64,000 nt of DNA from NCBI RefSeq assembly GCF_000016285.1, contig NC_011981.1, forward strand, positions 434,001 through 498,000. The letters are read 5' to 3'. The position numbers and the translations under genes are program-made. The DNA comes from Allorhizobium ampelinum S4 (GTDB taxonomy: Bacteria; Pseudomonadota; Alphaproteobacteria; Rhizobiales; Rhizobiaceae). Below are positions 18,513-27,077 of the stretch, in pieces; the stretch's first letter is position 1, and the number at the start of each line of letters is the position of its first letter. The notes under the pieces were generated by a model. It saw only the letters and a list, made by a program, of their open reading frames with translations, searched no databases and was not told the origin of the DNA.

Positions 18513-18694
18513 TTCGCGGCGCCGCGCGCCAGCTCGGCGAAGGTCAGGTCGAAGCCAGTCCCAGCCTCTCCGAGCACCGCTAAATCCTGCGGCCGCGCCA
18601 AAGAGACCTTATGCAGCATCGCAGCAAGACTGGAATGCGGTCCATCGTCATGTACCGTTTCAATCACAAAGCTGCCGTCCGATGCGGGTCGCAC
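18513..18694 (-). pseudogene. Unrecognised gene fragment cut by IS6
   Basis: The minus strand has an open frame with protein-like composition (SFVIETVHDDGPHSSL, AVLGEAGTGFDLTFAELA) that runs straight into the IS6 right end at 18512. No family was recognised. It is probably the stump of a gene truncated by the IS6-mediated rearrangement. The stretch 18695-18803 holds nothing recognisable. Confidence 0.35.
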
Positions 18695-18803
18695 GGCACA
18701 TAAATAAGGGGAGTTATTATTACATTGTCATGATCAAAATTGCTTTTCTTGATGGGAGATTCACGAGTGAAAGACGTACACAACATGGGTGTAGTAACCT
18801 GCA

Positions 18804-19727
18804 TTATCCTCCTTGGGCCGGTTTGCTTGATAATTGCTTCCGAAACGCCGAGCCCAAGCCGAAGAAACTCACCTGTGGCTGCGACAGATAGACCGAAACC
18901 AGGACCAGCATACCGCCGCCAAACTGAATCCAAGTCAGTGTCTGGCCCAGAAAGATCGCCCCCAAAATGGCCGCTGTCAGCGGGCTGAGAAGAGAAAGAA
19001 ACGACACGGTCAAGGCAGGCAGACGTGCGATTCCCCTAAACCAAAGCGCATAGGTCACGAGCGCCCCCAGCAGGCTGAGATAGCTCAGTCCGCCGATATT
19101 CCGCAGCGTGAGCGTTTCGGGAAAGGACTCAGTCATCAACGCGAAGGGCACCAGAGCCAAGCCGCCAAAGGTCAGCTGCCAGCCGGTCAGCGCCAGCAGC
19201 GACATATTGTCGGGACGACCGAATTTCTTGGCCAGTACCATCCCCGTCGCCATCGAGAATGCCCCGGCCAGACCCGCAGTCACCCCTTGGGTATTGAGCA
19301 TGACATCGGAGCGCAGCGCGACAAGCGCCACCCCAAGCGCCGCGCAAAGGCACGCCAGAATCTGCGTTGCGCGCACCGGGTTGCGAAATAGAATCGCGCT
19401 GTAAATGAGAACGATAACCGGCTGAATCGACATCAGCAGCGCCGCAATCCCGCCGGGCAGATGATAAGCCGCCAGAAACAAGAAGTAAAAGAAAGCACCA
19501 ATATTCAGCACCCCCAGAAGGGCCGCGCGCCACCACCAGTGGCCCTGCAACATTTTCCTTTGCAGCAACACCAGAATAAGCCCTGCGGGCAAAGCGCGTA
19601 AAGCGGCCGCGGTCAGCGGAATACCGGGCGGCAGGAATTGGGTTGTCACGAGATAGGTGCTGCCCCAAACGAGCGGAACCAACGCCGTGATTAACAGATC
19701 AAACCGCTGCCTCGACTTGTTGTCCAT
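18804..19727 (-). CDS. EamA/DMT-family transporter
   Basis: A 307-residue membrane protein with about ten hydrophobic helices and two EamA repeats. The first begins LVPLVWGSTYLVTTQFLPP, the second near AGLAGAFSMATGMVLAKKFG. The conserved proline- and glycine-rich helix ends (MSIQPVIVLIYSAILF) are seen. ATG 19727 follows a good ribosome site (GGAGGG); the open frame extends 17 residues further but into the preceding pseudogene. The family exports amino acids and other metabolites. It sits at the end of a decayed operon whose upstream part is the PRAI/UPRT relic. Confidence 0.9.
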   Translation of the reverse strand: MDNKSRQRFDLLITALVPLVWGSTYLVTTQFLPPGIPLTAAALRALPAGLILVLLQRKMLQGHWWWRAALLGVLNIGAFFYFLFLAAYHLPGGIAALLMSIQPVIVLIYSAILFRNPVRATQILACLCAALGVALVALRSDVMLNTQGVTAGLAGAFSMATGMVLAKKFGRPDNMSLLALTGWQLTFGGLALVPFALMTESFPETLTLRNIGGLSYLSLLGALVTYALWFRGIARLPALTVSFLSLLSPLTAAILGAIFLGQTLTWIQFGGGMLVLVSVYLSQPQVSFFGLGSAFRKQLSSKPAQGG

Positions 19728-20035
19728 TTTGCCCTCCAGAACTGATTGTGCCGAAATAACGATCCCCGAAATCTCCAATCCCCGGAATCATGAACGCCTC
19801 CTGGTTTGGTTGCTGCTCGATCGATGAACTCACGATGGTCACATGGGGATAGCGCGCGCTGACACGCTTGATCCCTTCAGGGGAGGCGAGAATATTGGCA
19901 AAGACGACATGCTTTTCCCGACGGCAGGCGCAGAGGAAATCCGATCCAGTCCGCGCCGTTTTCAAAGCAGAGCTTCGCCTCTTCGCTATCAATAATGCCG
20001 GCAACCTGAACAATATTTTGCATCCGTTGATCCAT
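19699..20035 (-). pseudogene. Fused relic: phosphoribosylanthranilate-isomerase-like N-terminus joined to uracil-phosphoribosyltransferase-like C-terminus
   Basis: From ATG 20035 the minus strand reads NIVQVAGIIDSEEAKLCF and GADWIGFPLRLPSGK, a TrpF-like beginning. At about 19912 the frame changes, and the sequence continues as VVFANILASPEGIKRV and PGIGDFGDRYFGT, the PRPP-enzyme end of uracil phosphoribosyltransferase. A deletion has therefore joined two neighbouring genes out of frame. The end overlaps the start of the EamA gene. Neither activity can remain. Confidence 0.6.
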
Positions 20036-20273
20036 CCATGTGAGTCGGTTTCGTGCAACGCGGTGGACAAGATGGCCAAACGGAACGGCGCAGAAGATCG
20101 CTTTTGGTAACAACCGACGTAACTGATGAGAGCTGGCTCTGAAAATCTGCACAGCTAGGATAAGTGGAATTTCTGGCTGACGTCGGCTTAGATGCAGCCT
20201 CACTGATTTCGACTCTTTGGCCTTCCCAAAACGCGGTGAATCTGAATCTCTGTCGCAAACGGGAGGTTTACGA

Positions 20274-20382
20274 TGCCATCGGGGATTTCGTTACGTGAAG
20301 ATTTTGATGGTGAACGTCTCCGGCGGCTGGCGCGGCAGACGAAGGATGCAGCCCAGGTACGACGCCTGTTGGCACTCGCCTC
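20274..20382 (+). pseudogene. IS630-type transposase, N-terminal fragment
   Basis: From ATG 20274 the plus strand reads MPSGISLREDFDGERLRRL then QVRRLLALA, the helix-turn-helix opening of an IS630-family transposase. A plausible ribosome site (GGGAGG) precedes it. It is cut at about 20383, where the end of an IS3-type element begins. The region 20036-20273 upstream holds no gene that I recognise. Confidence 0.6.
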
Positions 20383-21055
20383 TGAAGTGCACCCCGGTTT
20401 TGGGCCAGCGGGAGCTGGAATTTTCCGGGGTTAAGGCTCAGGTTGGCGTGGGTGCCGATGAGCCGTTCATAAGCGAAATCGGCACCTTGTTGCCGATCGC
20501 GCTGTGTGGCCGGAACTCGTTATAGTCTCTACGCCAATCCTCCATCTTTGCCCTTGCGTCGTCAAGGCTCATAAACCAGTGGGCGTTCAGGCACTCTGCC
20601 CGGAACTTGCCATTAAAACTCTCGATGTAGCTGTTGTCCGTCGGCTTGCCCGGCCGCGAGAAGTCAAGCACGACGCCTCTATGATAGGCCCAGAGATCGA
20701 GGTCACGAGAGATGAATTCGCTGCCGTTGTCCACCCGAATGGTGGCCGGGTAACCGACCTGCCGGCATACGCGTTCGAGGGTCTGCACGACGTCTTCCCC
20801 TTTATAGCTGAAGCGGGCATCTACCGCCGGAGAGAAGCGCGAGAAGGTATCGACAACCGTGAGAACCCTGATCTTGCGACCTGTGGCCAGTTGGTCATGC
20901 ACGAAATCCATGGCCCAGACGTCGTTCGAACGGGTGGCTGCGGTGCGGTCCGATCGCAGCTTTGCTTTGACGCGCCGTTTTGGCACCTTGTTGCGCAGTT
21001 GCAGGTCCATCTCCTTGTAAAGACGATAGTTTCTCTTCGGATTCACCACCCAGCC
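20383..21055. mobile_element. Truncated IS3-family element
   Basis: The segment carries the C-terminal two thirds of an IS3 OrfB on the minus strand. Its outer end near 20383 (TGAAGTGCACCCCGG) resembles IS3-type termini. OrfA and the start of OrfB are missing at the other side, where the DNA changes to an FAD oxidoreductase gene at about 21043-21055. It is inserted in, or recombined with, the IS630 fragment on its left. Confidence 0.75.
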
Positions 21056-21277
21056 GTTGCGGCTGGATGCGGCTTGCCCAAGCGATGTCCGATCAAACAG
21101 CTGAACATGCAGGCCGGCCCGCGCAAGCTCGATGGCGGCTGAGAGACCGGTGTAGCCACCGCCAACAATAGCGACGTCACAGGTGGCGCTCACCGGCTTG
21201 GTCGACAAGGTTGGAAACGTGCAGCCATCCCACCAGTAGGGGGTGGATTTTACGGATGGTTGAGCCGCGTTTGTCAT
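20438..21277 (-). CDS. Chimeric ORF: FAD-oxidoreductase N-terminus fused in frame to IS3 transposase OrfB C-terminus
   Basis: A 279-residue open frame with two origins. Residues 1-75 are the start of a DadA/PuuB-like FAD oxidoreductase, with the dinucleotide-binding motif DVAIVGGGYTGLSAAIELA. From about residue 78 it is IS3 OrfB (NPKRNYRLYKEMDL onward) with the catalytic Asp in AMDFVHD, Asp in RVDNGSEF and Glu in NSYIESFNG. The oxidase is certainly inactive because its substrate domain is lost. Whether the fused integrase core is made or active is unknown. Starts at 21277 or 21295 are possible. It lies downstream of the cupin and importer genes. Confidence 0.75.
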   Translation of the reverse strand: MTNAAQPSVKSTPYWWDGCTFPTLSTKPVSATCDVAIVGGGYTGLSAAIELARAGLHVQLFDRTSLGQAASSRNGWVVNPKRNYRLYKEMDLQLRNKVPKRRVKAKLRSDRTAATRSNDVWAMDFVHDQLATGRKIRVLTVVDTFSRFSPAVDARFSYKGEDVVQTLERVCRQVGYPATIRVDNGSEFISRDLDLWAYHRGVVLDFSRPGKPTDNSYIESFNGKFRAECLNAHWFMSLDDARAKMEDWRRDYNEFRPHSAIGNKVPISLMNGSSAPTPT

Positions 21278-21323
21278 GAGGATGTCCCGTTTCATATGAT
21301 CGGAAGGAATGCGTGAGACAATC

Positions 21324-21677
21324 TCAATCGCGAGAGACCCAGAGTTTCCGCGTGGTTTCGATGACCTTCCAAACCCCGGTAAAGCCCGGATGCATGACGA
21401 ATGAGTCGCCCGCAGAAATTCGACGCGGTTCACATCCATCTTCAATCAGCTCGGAGACGCCGGACAGAATGACACAGAATTCAAAGGTTTCACCTTTGAT
21501 CGAGCGATAGGCACCAGGCGTGACCTCCCATACGCCGCAGGACACCAGACCGTCTGTCGTCTGGGCAATATCCCAGGTCAGAAACTGTGGATCGCCTTCC
21601 ACCAGTCTGTCTGGCAACGGTTGGCCCTTGCGTGGTTCTGGCAGGTTGTTCTGGTCAATAAAGGTCAGCTTGGACAT
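21324..21677 (-). CDS. Small cupin-domain protein
   Basis: A 117-residue single cupin of the DUF861 (ethanolamine-utilisation-like) type. The barrel motif is visible as GAYRSIKGETFEFCVILSG and RISAGDSFVMHPGFTGVW. ATG 21677 is preferred over an upstream start. Such cupins often stand beside FAD amine oxidases and class III aminotransferases in polyamine or amino-acid catabolic loci. That is exactly the context here: disrupted oxidase on one side, importer and aminotransferase on the other. Its exact reaction is unknown. Confidence 0.8.
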   Translation of the reverse strand: MSKLTFIDQNNLPEPRKGQPLPDRLVEGDPQFLTWDIAQTTDGLVSCGVWEVTPGAYRSIKGETFEFCVILSGVSELIEDGCEPRRISAGDSFVMHPGFTGVWKVIETTRKLWVSRD

Positions 21678-21700
21678 AGGATGGTCTTTCAATAGGATGG

Positions 21701-22381
21701 TTATCGGCTGAACGACAGTCGCCGCTCGATGAATTTCAGCGCCATCAAGGCAATGACATTGATGGCGAGATAGAAAGCAGCGGTGATGATGAAGATGTCC
21801 ATGATGGCAAAGGTCTCACTCATCAATCGCTTGGCGTAACCAGTGATTTCCAGCACGGTGATGGTGGAGGCAAGGCTGGATTCCTTCACAATAATCGCCA
21901 CTTCGCTGCTGTAAGCAGGCAGAGCCTGACGCAAGGCGAGCGGAAATTTGACGCGGATGAAGATATGCCAGCCAGACATGCCACAGGCTTCGGCAGCTTC
22001 AATCAGGCCACGGGGCAGGGACAGGAGAGCTGAGCGGAAGATTTCGGCGGTGTAGGCGCAGGTGTTGAGGATGACGGCGAGAATGGCCGCATGTAACCCA
22101 TTGCCAATCATCCACCAGAGGATGGGGTTCTGGCGCACGAAACTGATCTGCGCCAGTCCGTAGTAAATCACAAAAATCTGCACCAGCATGGGCGTGCCAC
22201 GAAAGATGGCGCAGTAGAAGTCACAGGTGCGGCGAAGGACATGATTGTGCGAGCCGCGACCCAAGGCAAGCAAGACCCCAAACGGCAGACCAAACCCAAT
22301 GCCGAACACGGCAATCAGCAGGGTCGTTTTGGCACCGGTGAGAAGAAAGGGTACAGCATAGGTGATGATATTGATGTCCAT
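21701..22381 (-). CDS. Polar amino-acid ABC transporter permease (HisM/GlnP type)
   Basis: A 226-residue inner-membrane permease with about five helices. The cytoplasmic EAA loop reads IEAAEACGMSGWHIFIRVKF. The ATG at 22381 comes one base after the stop of the partner permease, so the two are translationally coupled. The open frame extends further upstream only by overlapping that gene. It forms a heterodimeric channel with the product at 22383. Confidence 0.92.
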   Translation of the reverse strand: MDINIITYAVPFLLTGAKTTLLIAVFGIGFGLPFGVLLALGRGSHNHVLRRTCDFYCAIFRGTPMLVQIFVIYYGLAQISFVRQNPILWWMIGNGLHAAILAVILNTCAYTAEIFRSALLSLPRGLIEAAEACGMSGWHIFIRVKFPLALRQALPAYSSEVAIIVKESSLASTITVLEITGYAKRLMSETFAIMDIFIITAAFYLAINVIALMALKFIERRLSFSR

Positions 22382-22382
22382 G

Positions 22383-23096
22383 TCAGCACCCGTTGAACCC
22401 GCGATTGAGATAGCGCTCGGCGCGAGCAAACATCGCCTGGCTCACACCCGTCAGGGTGAAAAACAACAGGGCGGCGACACCGTAAAACAGCAACGGTGAG
22501 CGTGTGATACCTGCGGCGATGGCGGCTGTGCGCATCAATTCCTGCAATCCGATCACGGAGATCAGCGAGGTATCCTTGATTGTCATTTGCCAGACATTGT
22601 TGAGACCACCCAGCGCAAGCCTGAGCGCGAGCGGAAAAATCACCCGAAAGAACGTCACCTTGCCCGGCAAGGCCAGCGAGTGCGCAGCCTCGATAAGACC
22701 GACAGGAACCGATTGAAGTGCGCCCCTGATGACCTCAATGGAATAGGCGCACGAGATTGCCGCAATCGCAATCACGCCAATGATCATTGGATAGGCGTTT
22801 TCGGCAGCGTTTTGATAGCCAAACATGGATGTGATCGCTCGCACCCAGTCAACAGAGCCGAAAAACAACAGATAGATCACCAGAAGTCCCGGCACACCCC
22901 GGACAATGACGCTGTAGGCATCAATCAGCTGCGAGATCACAACCACCCGCCGCCAGCGCAACAGCGCTAATGGTGTGGCAATAACAAGCCCCAGCAGCAT
23001 ACCGAGCAAGCCGATGGCAATGGTCACAGCACCACCCCGCAACAGGGCGAGCGCCCACCCTTTGCCAATCAGCAACTCCCAAATATCATTCAACAT
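22383..23096 (-). CDS. Polar amino-acid ABC transporter permease (HisQ type)
   Basis: A 237-residue permease with the EAA loop LIEAAHSLALPGKVTFFRVI. It begins at ATG 23096 (MLNDIWELLIGKGW). It follows the binding-protein gene by 60 bases and precedes its partner by one base. Together with the ATPase at 24014 and the binding protein at 23157 it makes a complete PAAT-family importer. Confidence 0.92.
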   Translation of the reverse strand: MLNDIWELLIGKGWALALLRGGAVTIAIGLLGMLLGLVIATPLALLRWRRVVVISQLIDAYSVIVRGVPGLLVIYLLFFGSVDWVRAITSMFGYQNAAENAYPMIIGVIAIAAISCAYSIEVIRGALQSVPVGLIEAAHSLALPGKVTFFRVIFPLALRLALGGLNNVWQMTIKDTSLISVIGLQELMRTAAIAAGITRSPLLFYGVAALLFFTLTGVSQAMFARAERYLNRGFNGC

Positions 23097-23156
23097 GCAT
23101 ACCACCCCGACGGCACATCCTGATTTTGCGCAGAATGTGCCGTGTCAAAAGAGAGA

Positions 23157-23975
23157 TCACTTCTTGCAGGGGATGGTATAATCGTCCTTGAACCAATTCA
23201 TCGAGGCGTCCTTGACCTTGCCGTCTGTCACCATCTTGCACAGGGCAGCGTCAACCTTGGCTTTCAACGCGCTATTGCCCTTGCGCATGCCAACGCCCAT
23301 GCCGTGACCGAGAACATCAGGATCGTCCATGGACATGATCTTGACATCGATCTTGGTAAAATTGGCACCGTCGGCGCTGGCTAGAAAGTCCATCCAGGTT
23401 GGGGAGTCGCCGAAGGCGGCATCAAGGCGGCCACTGGCCAGATCGGCAGTTTGCTGGGTGGTCGCATCATAGGTCTTTAGATCAGCGCCGGGAATCCGCT
23501 TTTCGATGAATTTTGCGTAAGTTGTGCCGGTTACAACGCCAACACTCTTGCCGGTCAATGACTTTTCAATCTCGGTAAGGCTCTTCAACCCGGCAAGAGG
23601 TGAGCTTTTGGGAACGACAAAGTAAAGCGGTGTGGTTGCATAGGGAATGGAATAGTCGATTTTCTTTGCGCGTTCTTCCGTAATGCCGAGACCGGAAATG
23701 ATCACGTCAAAGCGGTCACTGTCCATTGATGGAATGAGAGAACTGAACGCCTGAACAACGAATTTGCACTTGACCTTCAGTTCGGCACAAATGCCATTGG
23801 CAATGTCGGCATCAAAGCCGGTGACGTTGCCGTTTGCATCAGCCATGCTGAACAGAGGTGCGTCCCCTTCGGTGCCAATGCGCAACACGCCTTCTTCGGC
23901 ATAGGCTGCACTGGTGGCGGCAATCAGAAGCAAGGTGGATGCCAGAGTGGATTGGATGATCTTGGTGATGGACAT
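23157..23975 (-). CDS. Polar amino-acid ABC transporter substrate-binding protein
   Basis: A 272-residue periplasmic protein with a clear Sec signal peptide (IIQSTLASTLLLIAATSAAYA, cleavage before EEG). The family 3 solute-binding motif GFDADIANGICAELKVKC follows, then FDVIISGLGITEERAKKIDYS. Ligands of this family are amino acids, amines and opines. The adjoining class III aminotransferase and oxidase relic suggest an amine or omega-amino acid, but this is inference. Confidence 0.93.
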   Translation of the reverse strand: MSITKIIQSTLASTLLLIAATSAAYAEEGVLRIGTEGDAPLFSMADANGNVTGFDADIANGICAELKVKCKFVVQAFSSLIPSMDSDRFDVIISGLGITEERAKKIDYSIPYATTPLYFVVPKSSPLAGLKSLTEIEKSLTGKSVGVVTGTTYAKFIEKRIPGADLKTYDATTQQTADLASGRLDAAFGDSPTWMDFLASADGANFTKIDVKIMSMDDPDVLGHGMGVGMRKGNSALKAKVDAALCKMVTDGKVKDASMNWFKDDYTIPCKK

Positions 23976-24013
23976 ATCTGTTACCCCTTTTATTGTTGTG
24001 GGAACGACCCCGC

Positions 24014-24790
24014 TTAAGCGGCGGCCGGCATGACGCTGGATAGAAACCGCTCCACCGCCCCGGATGCGGGGTTGCGAAACAGCTCTTCCGGCGTGTCATC
24101 CTGCTCAACGATGCCTTTGTGCAGGAAGATCATTCGGTTCGAGACATCACGCGCGAACCGCATTTCATGGGTGACGAGAAGGATGGTTGCGCCTTCATCC
24201 GCCAGAGTTCTGATGACTTTCAGCACTTCCCCGACCAATTCGGGGTCCAATGCCGATGTTGGTTCATCAAACAACATCAGCTTGGGAGCCATTGCCAGCA
24301 CCCGCGCAATCGCCACACGCTGCTGCTGGCCACCGGAGAGTTGGTGGGGATAGCGATCCCTGAAATCCACCATTCCGACTTTGGAAAGCGCAGAAAGCGC
24401 CATCTCTTGTGCTTCGTGCTTTTGTTTTTTCAGCACATAGATCAAGGCTTCCGTAACATTGCCCAAAACCGTGCGATGCGGCCAAAGATTGAAGCTTTGA
24501 AACACCATGCCGATACGACGACGAAACTCCCTGATGTTACAGGCGTTGACGATCTCCCGTTCGCCACGCTCATTGGTGATGACCGAAATAGCCTCTCCCA
24601 TCACCTCGATCTGGCCCGATGTTGGCGTTTCAAGAAAGTTCACGCAGCGAAGCGCCGTGCTCTTGCCGGAGCCGGAAGAGCCGATGAGCGAAATAACCTC
24701 TCCTTCCCGCATGCGGAAATTGATTCCGTTGAGGATGTTGACAGAGCCAAACGCTTTAACGAGGTCGTGAACTTTCAAGACGTCAGTCAT
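24014..24790 (-). CDS. Polar amino-acid ABC transporter ATP-binding protein (HisP/GlnQ type)
   Basis: A 258-residue ATPase with Walker A GSSGSGKSTALRC, Q-loop FQSFNLWPH, signature LSGGQQQRVAIARVLA, Walker B LMLFDEPTSALDPE and H-loop THEM. The asparagine-arginine insert before the Q-loop is typical of HisP. It lies between the aminotransferase (18 bases upstream) and the binding protein (38 bases downstream), in one operon running from 26212 down to the cupin. Confidence 0.95.
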   Translation of the reverse strand: MTDVLKVHDLVKAFGSVNILNGINFRMREGEVISLIGSSGSGKSTALRCVNFLETPTSGQIEVMGEAISVITNERGEREIVNACNIREFRRRIGMVFQSFNLWPHRTVLGNVTEALIYVLKKQKHEAQEMALSALSKVGMVDFRDRYPHQLSGGQQQRVAIARVLAMAPKLMLFDEPTSALDPELVGEVLKVIRTLADEGATILLVTHEMRFARDVSNRMIFLHKGIVEQDDTPEELFRNPASGAVERFLSSVMPAAA

Positions 24791-24808
24791 CTGTATGAGT
24801 TCCTTAGG

Positions 24809-26212
24809 TCAACCAATCACAGCACCTTCAGAATCGAGCTGCTTGAGCACTTCATCGACAGCTGCTTTCGTAATAGCCACCATCTCGTCAATCTCCGCCT
24901 CTGTCATGACCAAAGGTGGCGCAAAGCCCAAAATATCTCCATGCGGCATGGCGCGGGCAATGAGATTACGGTCCCGTGCCGCCTGAGAAATCCGACCTCC
25001 GACCTTCAAAGCCGGATCAAACGACAGTTTCGATCCGCGATCCGCCACAAACTCTATTGCCGCCATCATGCCGACGCCACGCACTTCGCCGACAATAGGG
25101 TTTTGCTCGAACTCAGCCTTCAGCCTATTGAGCAGGTAAGCTCCTTTTTGTGCGGCCTGACCGGCCAGATCTTCCCGCTCGACAATATCCAGCACGGCAT
25201 TGGCCGCCGCAGCGCCAATCGGATGGCCGGAATAAGTGTAACCATGGGAGAATGAGCCGACACGAGGCGTCGCCTCTTCCATAACGTCGTATATTTTTTG
25301 CGAGATGATTGAGGCCGATAACGGCACGTAAGCGGAGGTCAATCCCTTGGCGACAGTGACAAGATCCGGCTCCATCCCGTATAAATCAGAGCCGAACATC
25401 GCGCCTGTGCGACCGAAGCCGCAGATCACCTCGTCAGCGATCAACAGCACATCATATTTTTTCAGCACGGCCTGAATTTTGGGCCAATAACCTGCCGGAG
25501 GCGGTGTGATGCCACCTGTGCCTAAAACCGGCTCGGCAATAAATGCGCCGACTGTGTCCGGTCCTTCAGCGATGATGAGCGCTTCAAGTTCGTGTGCGCG
25601 GCGTTCAGAAAAGGCCAATTCTGTTTCGCCGGGATAAGCACCACGATAGAAATGCGGAACGCCGGTGCGCAGGATACCGGATATCGGTAGGTCCATATGG
25701 TCATGGTAAAAACTCAGCCCGGTCATGGAACCAGAGACAACCGAGCAGCCATGGTAGCCACGCTCGCGGGCAATGATCTTTTTCTTGCGAGGAAGCCCCC
25801 GCAAATTATTGTAATACCAGACGATCTTTGCCTGCGTTTCATTGGCGTCAGAGCCTGAAAGACCATAAAACACCTTGGACATATTGCCTGGTGCCATTCT
25901 GATCAGCCGATCAGACAGGCGCGCGAGCTCTTCTGTCGTATGGGCTGCGTAGGAATGGTAGTAGGCAAGCTTGTAAGCCTGTCGCGCGATGGCTTCGGCC
26001 ACTTCAGTGCGTCCGTAGCCGATGTTGACGCAGTAGAGACCGGCGAACCCGTCAATATATTCCCTGCCCGTTGCATCCTTGATGCGAACCCCTTTGCCCG
26101 TCTCCATGATGGTCGGCTCAGTGGCACCGGAGGCGTAATCCTTGAGATAGGTGAAGGGATGGAGAACCGTACGGCGGTCCATGTCGGTGATTTCAGCAAT
26201 GTTCGTCATCAT
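24809..26212 (-). CDS. Class III aminotransferase (omega-amino acid/putrescine:pyruvate type)
   Basis: A 467-residue PLP enzyme. The cofactor region shows GYHGCSVVSGSMTG, LLIADEVICGFGRTG with the PLP-contacting Asp, and the Schiff-base lysine in VTVAKGLTSAYVPLSA. Length and motifs fit the omega-transaminase branch that uses pyruvate as acceptor and takes amines such as putrescine or beta-alanine. It is the first gene of the importer operon and is divergent from an Lrp/AsnC regulator, which probably controls it in response to the substrate. Confidence 0.92.
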   Translation of the reverse strand: MMTNIAEITDMDRRTVLHPFTYLKDYASGATEPTIMETGKGVRIKDATGREYIDGFAGLYCVNIGYGRTEVAEAIARQAYKLAYYHSYAAHTTEELARLSDRLIRMAPGNMSKVFYGLSGSDANETQAKIVWYYNNLRGLPRKKKIIARERGYHGCSVVSGSMTGLSFYHDHMDLPISGILRTGVPHFYRGAYPGETELAFSERRAHELEALIIAEGPDTVGAFIAEPVLGTGGITPPPAGYWPKIQAVLKKYDVLLIADEVICGFGRTGAMFGSDLYGMEPDLVTVAKGLTSAYVPLSASIISQKIYDVMEEATPRVGSFSHGYTYSGHPIGAAAANAVLDIVEREDLAGQAAQKGAYLLNRLKAEFEQNPIVGEVRGVGMMAAIEFVADRGSKLSFDPALKVGGRISQAARDRNLIARAMPHGDILGFAPPLVMTEAEIDEMVAITKAAVDEVLKQLDSEGAVIG

Positions 26213-26380
26213 TATTTCCTCAGGCGGCCAGACCGCCGTAACGCAGGTATTTCAGTTTGATCAACTCCCGGGAAAGAGACGCATCTTCGCCGTATCCAGG
26301 ATTGTCTGTTCTGTTTGATAGCCTTGCAACAAAGTCTATGTGCATCGCAGCGCAGATTTTCGATATGATTTGTTGCTATT

Positions 26381-26426
26381 GCGAAGAAATCCTGCATTAT
26401 TTTCAATAATGACGAAGAAATCATGC
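26381..26426. promoter_or_regulatory. Candidate Lrp-type operator between aminotransferase and Lrp gene
   Basis: ATTATT-TTC-AATAAT forms a perfect palindrome at 26396-26410. It is flanked by two direct copies of CGAAGAAATC-N-TGC at about 26382 and 26413, 31 bases (three helical turns) apart. AT-rich phased sites are what Lrp-type octamers wrap. The array lies just before the ATG at 26437, suggesting autorepression as well as control of the divergent operon. Confidence 0.45.
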
Positions 26427-26436
26427 GGGAATCTCA

Positions 26437-26913
26437 ATGCAGCTTGATCGCCTCGACGCCCGCCTCCTGAATATTTTGCAAACGCACAATCGCCACAGCA
26501 CCGAAGAACTGGGGGCGTTGGTTGGCCTGTCTGCAACCGCAGTGCAGCGACGGCTCAAACGCCTGCGCGAAAATGGGGTGATCGAGGCCGATGTCTCGAT
26601 TATCCGGCCCAAAGATGTTGGTCGGCCAATCGCCATGCTGGTGCTGGTGTCTCTAGAGCGCGAAAGGGCCGATATTGTTGACCGGTTCAAGCAATCCATT
26701 CGCCAGACACCCGAAGTGATGAACGGCTACTACGTCACCGGCGACTCTGACTTCGTGCTCATTGTTACGGCACAAAGCATGGAAGATTACGAAGGCTTTA
26801 CGCGGAAATTCTTTTATGAAAACCCTGATATCAAGGGCTTCAAAACGATGGTCGTTATGGATCGGGTTAAGGTCGGCTTCTCGGTGCCTATCGACTTTGA
26901 CGACTTTTCCTGA
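26437..26913 (+). CDS. Lrp/AsnC-family transcriptional regulator
   Basis: A 158-residue regulator with an N-terminal helix-turn-helix (LDARLLNILQTHNRHSTEEL, SATAVQRRLKRLRENGVI). A C-terminal RAM effector domain (VMNGYYVTGDSDFVLIV) follows. It is divergent from the aminotransferase-importer operon and is its most likely local regulator, sensing an amino acid or the catabolic intermediate. It ends at the beginning of an IS relic. Confidence 0.93.
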   Translation: MQLDRLDARLLNILQTHNRHSTEELGALVGLSATAVQRRLKRLRENGVIEADVSIIRPKDVGRPIAMLVLVSLERERADIVDRFKQSIRQTPEVMNGYYVTGDSDFVLIVTAQSMEDYEGFTRKFFYENPDIKGFKTMVVMDRVKVGFSVPIDFDDFS

Positions 26914-27077
26914 CGGCACAATAGACTTAGGGATGACGGATTTTACAGTCATAACGAGAAAATAAAATTTATACTCTAATTTAATAAAGAAATTGGCTCT
27001 TCACAATTTGACCCTTATCTATTCCCTCAGTCGATCACAAAAACTGCTCCCCATTTCATTCTCCGAAGACTTTGAAT

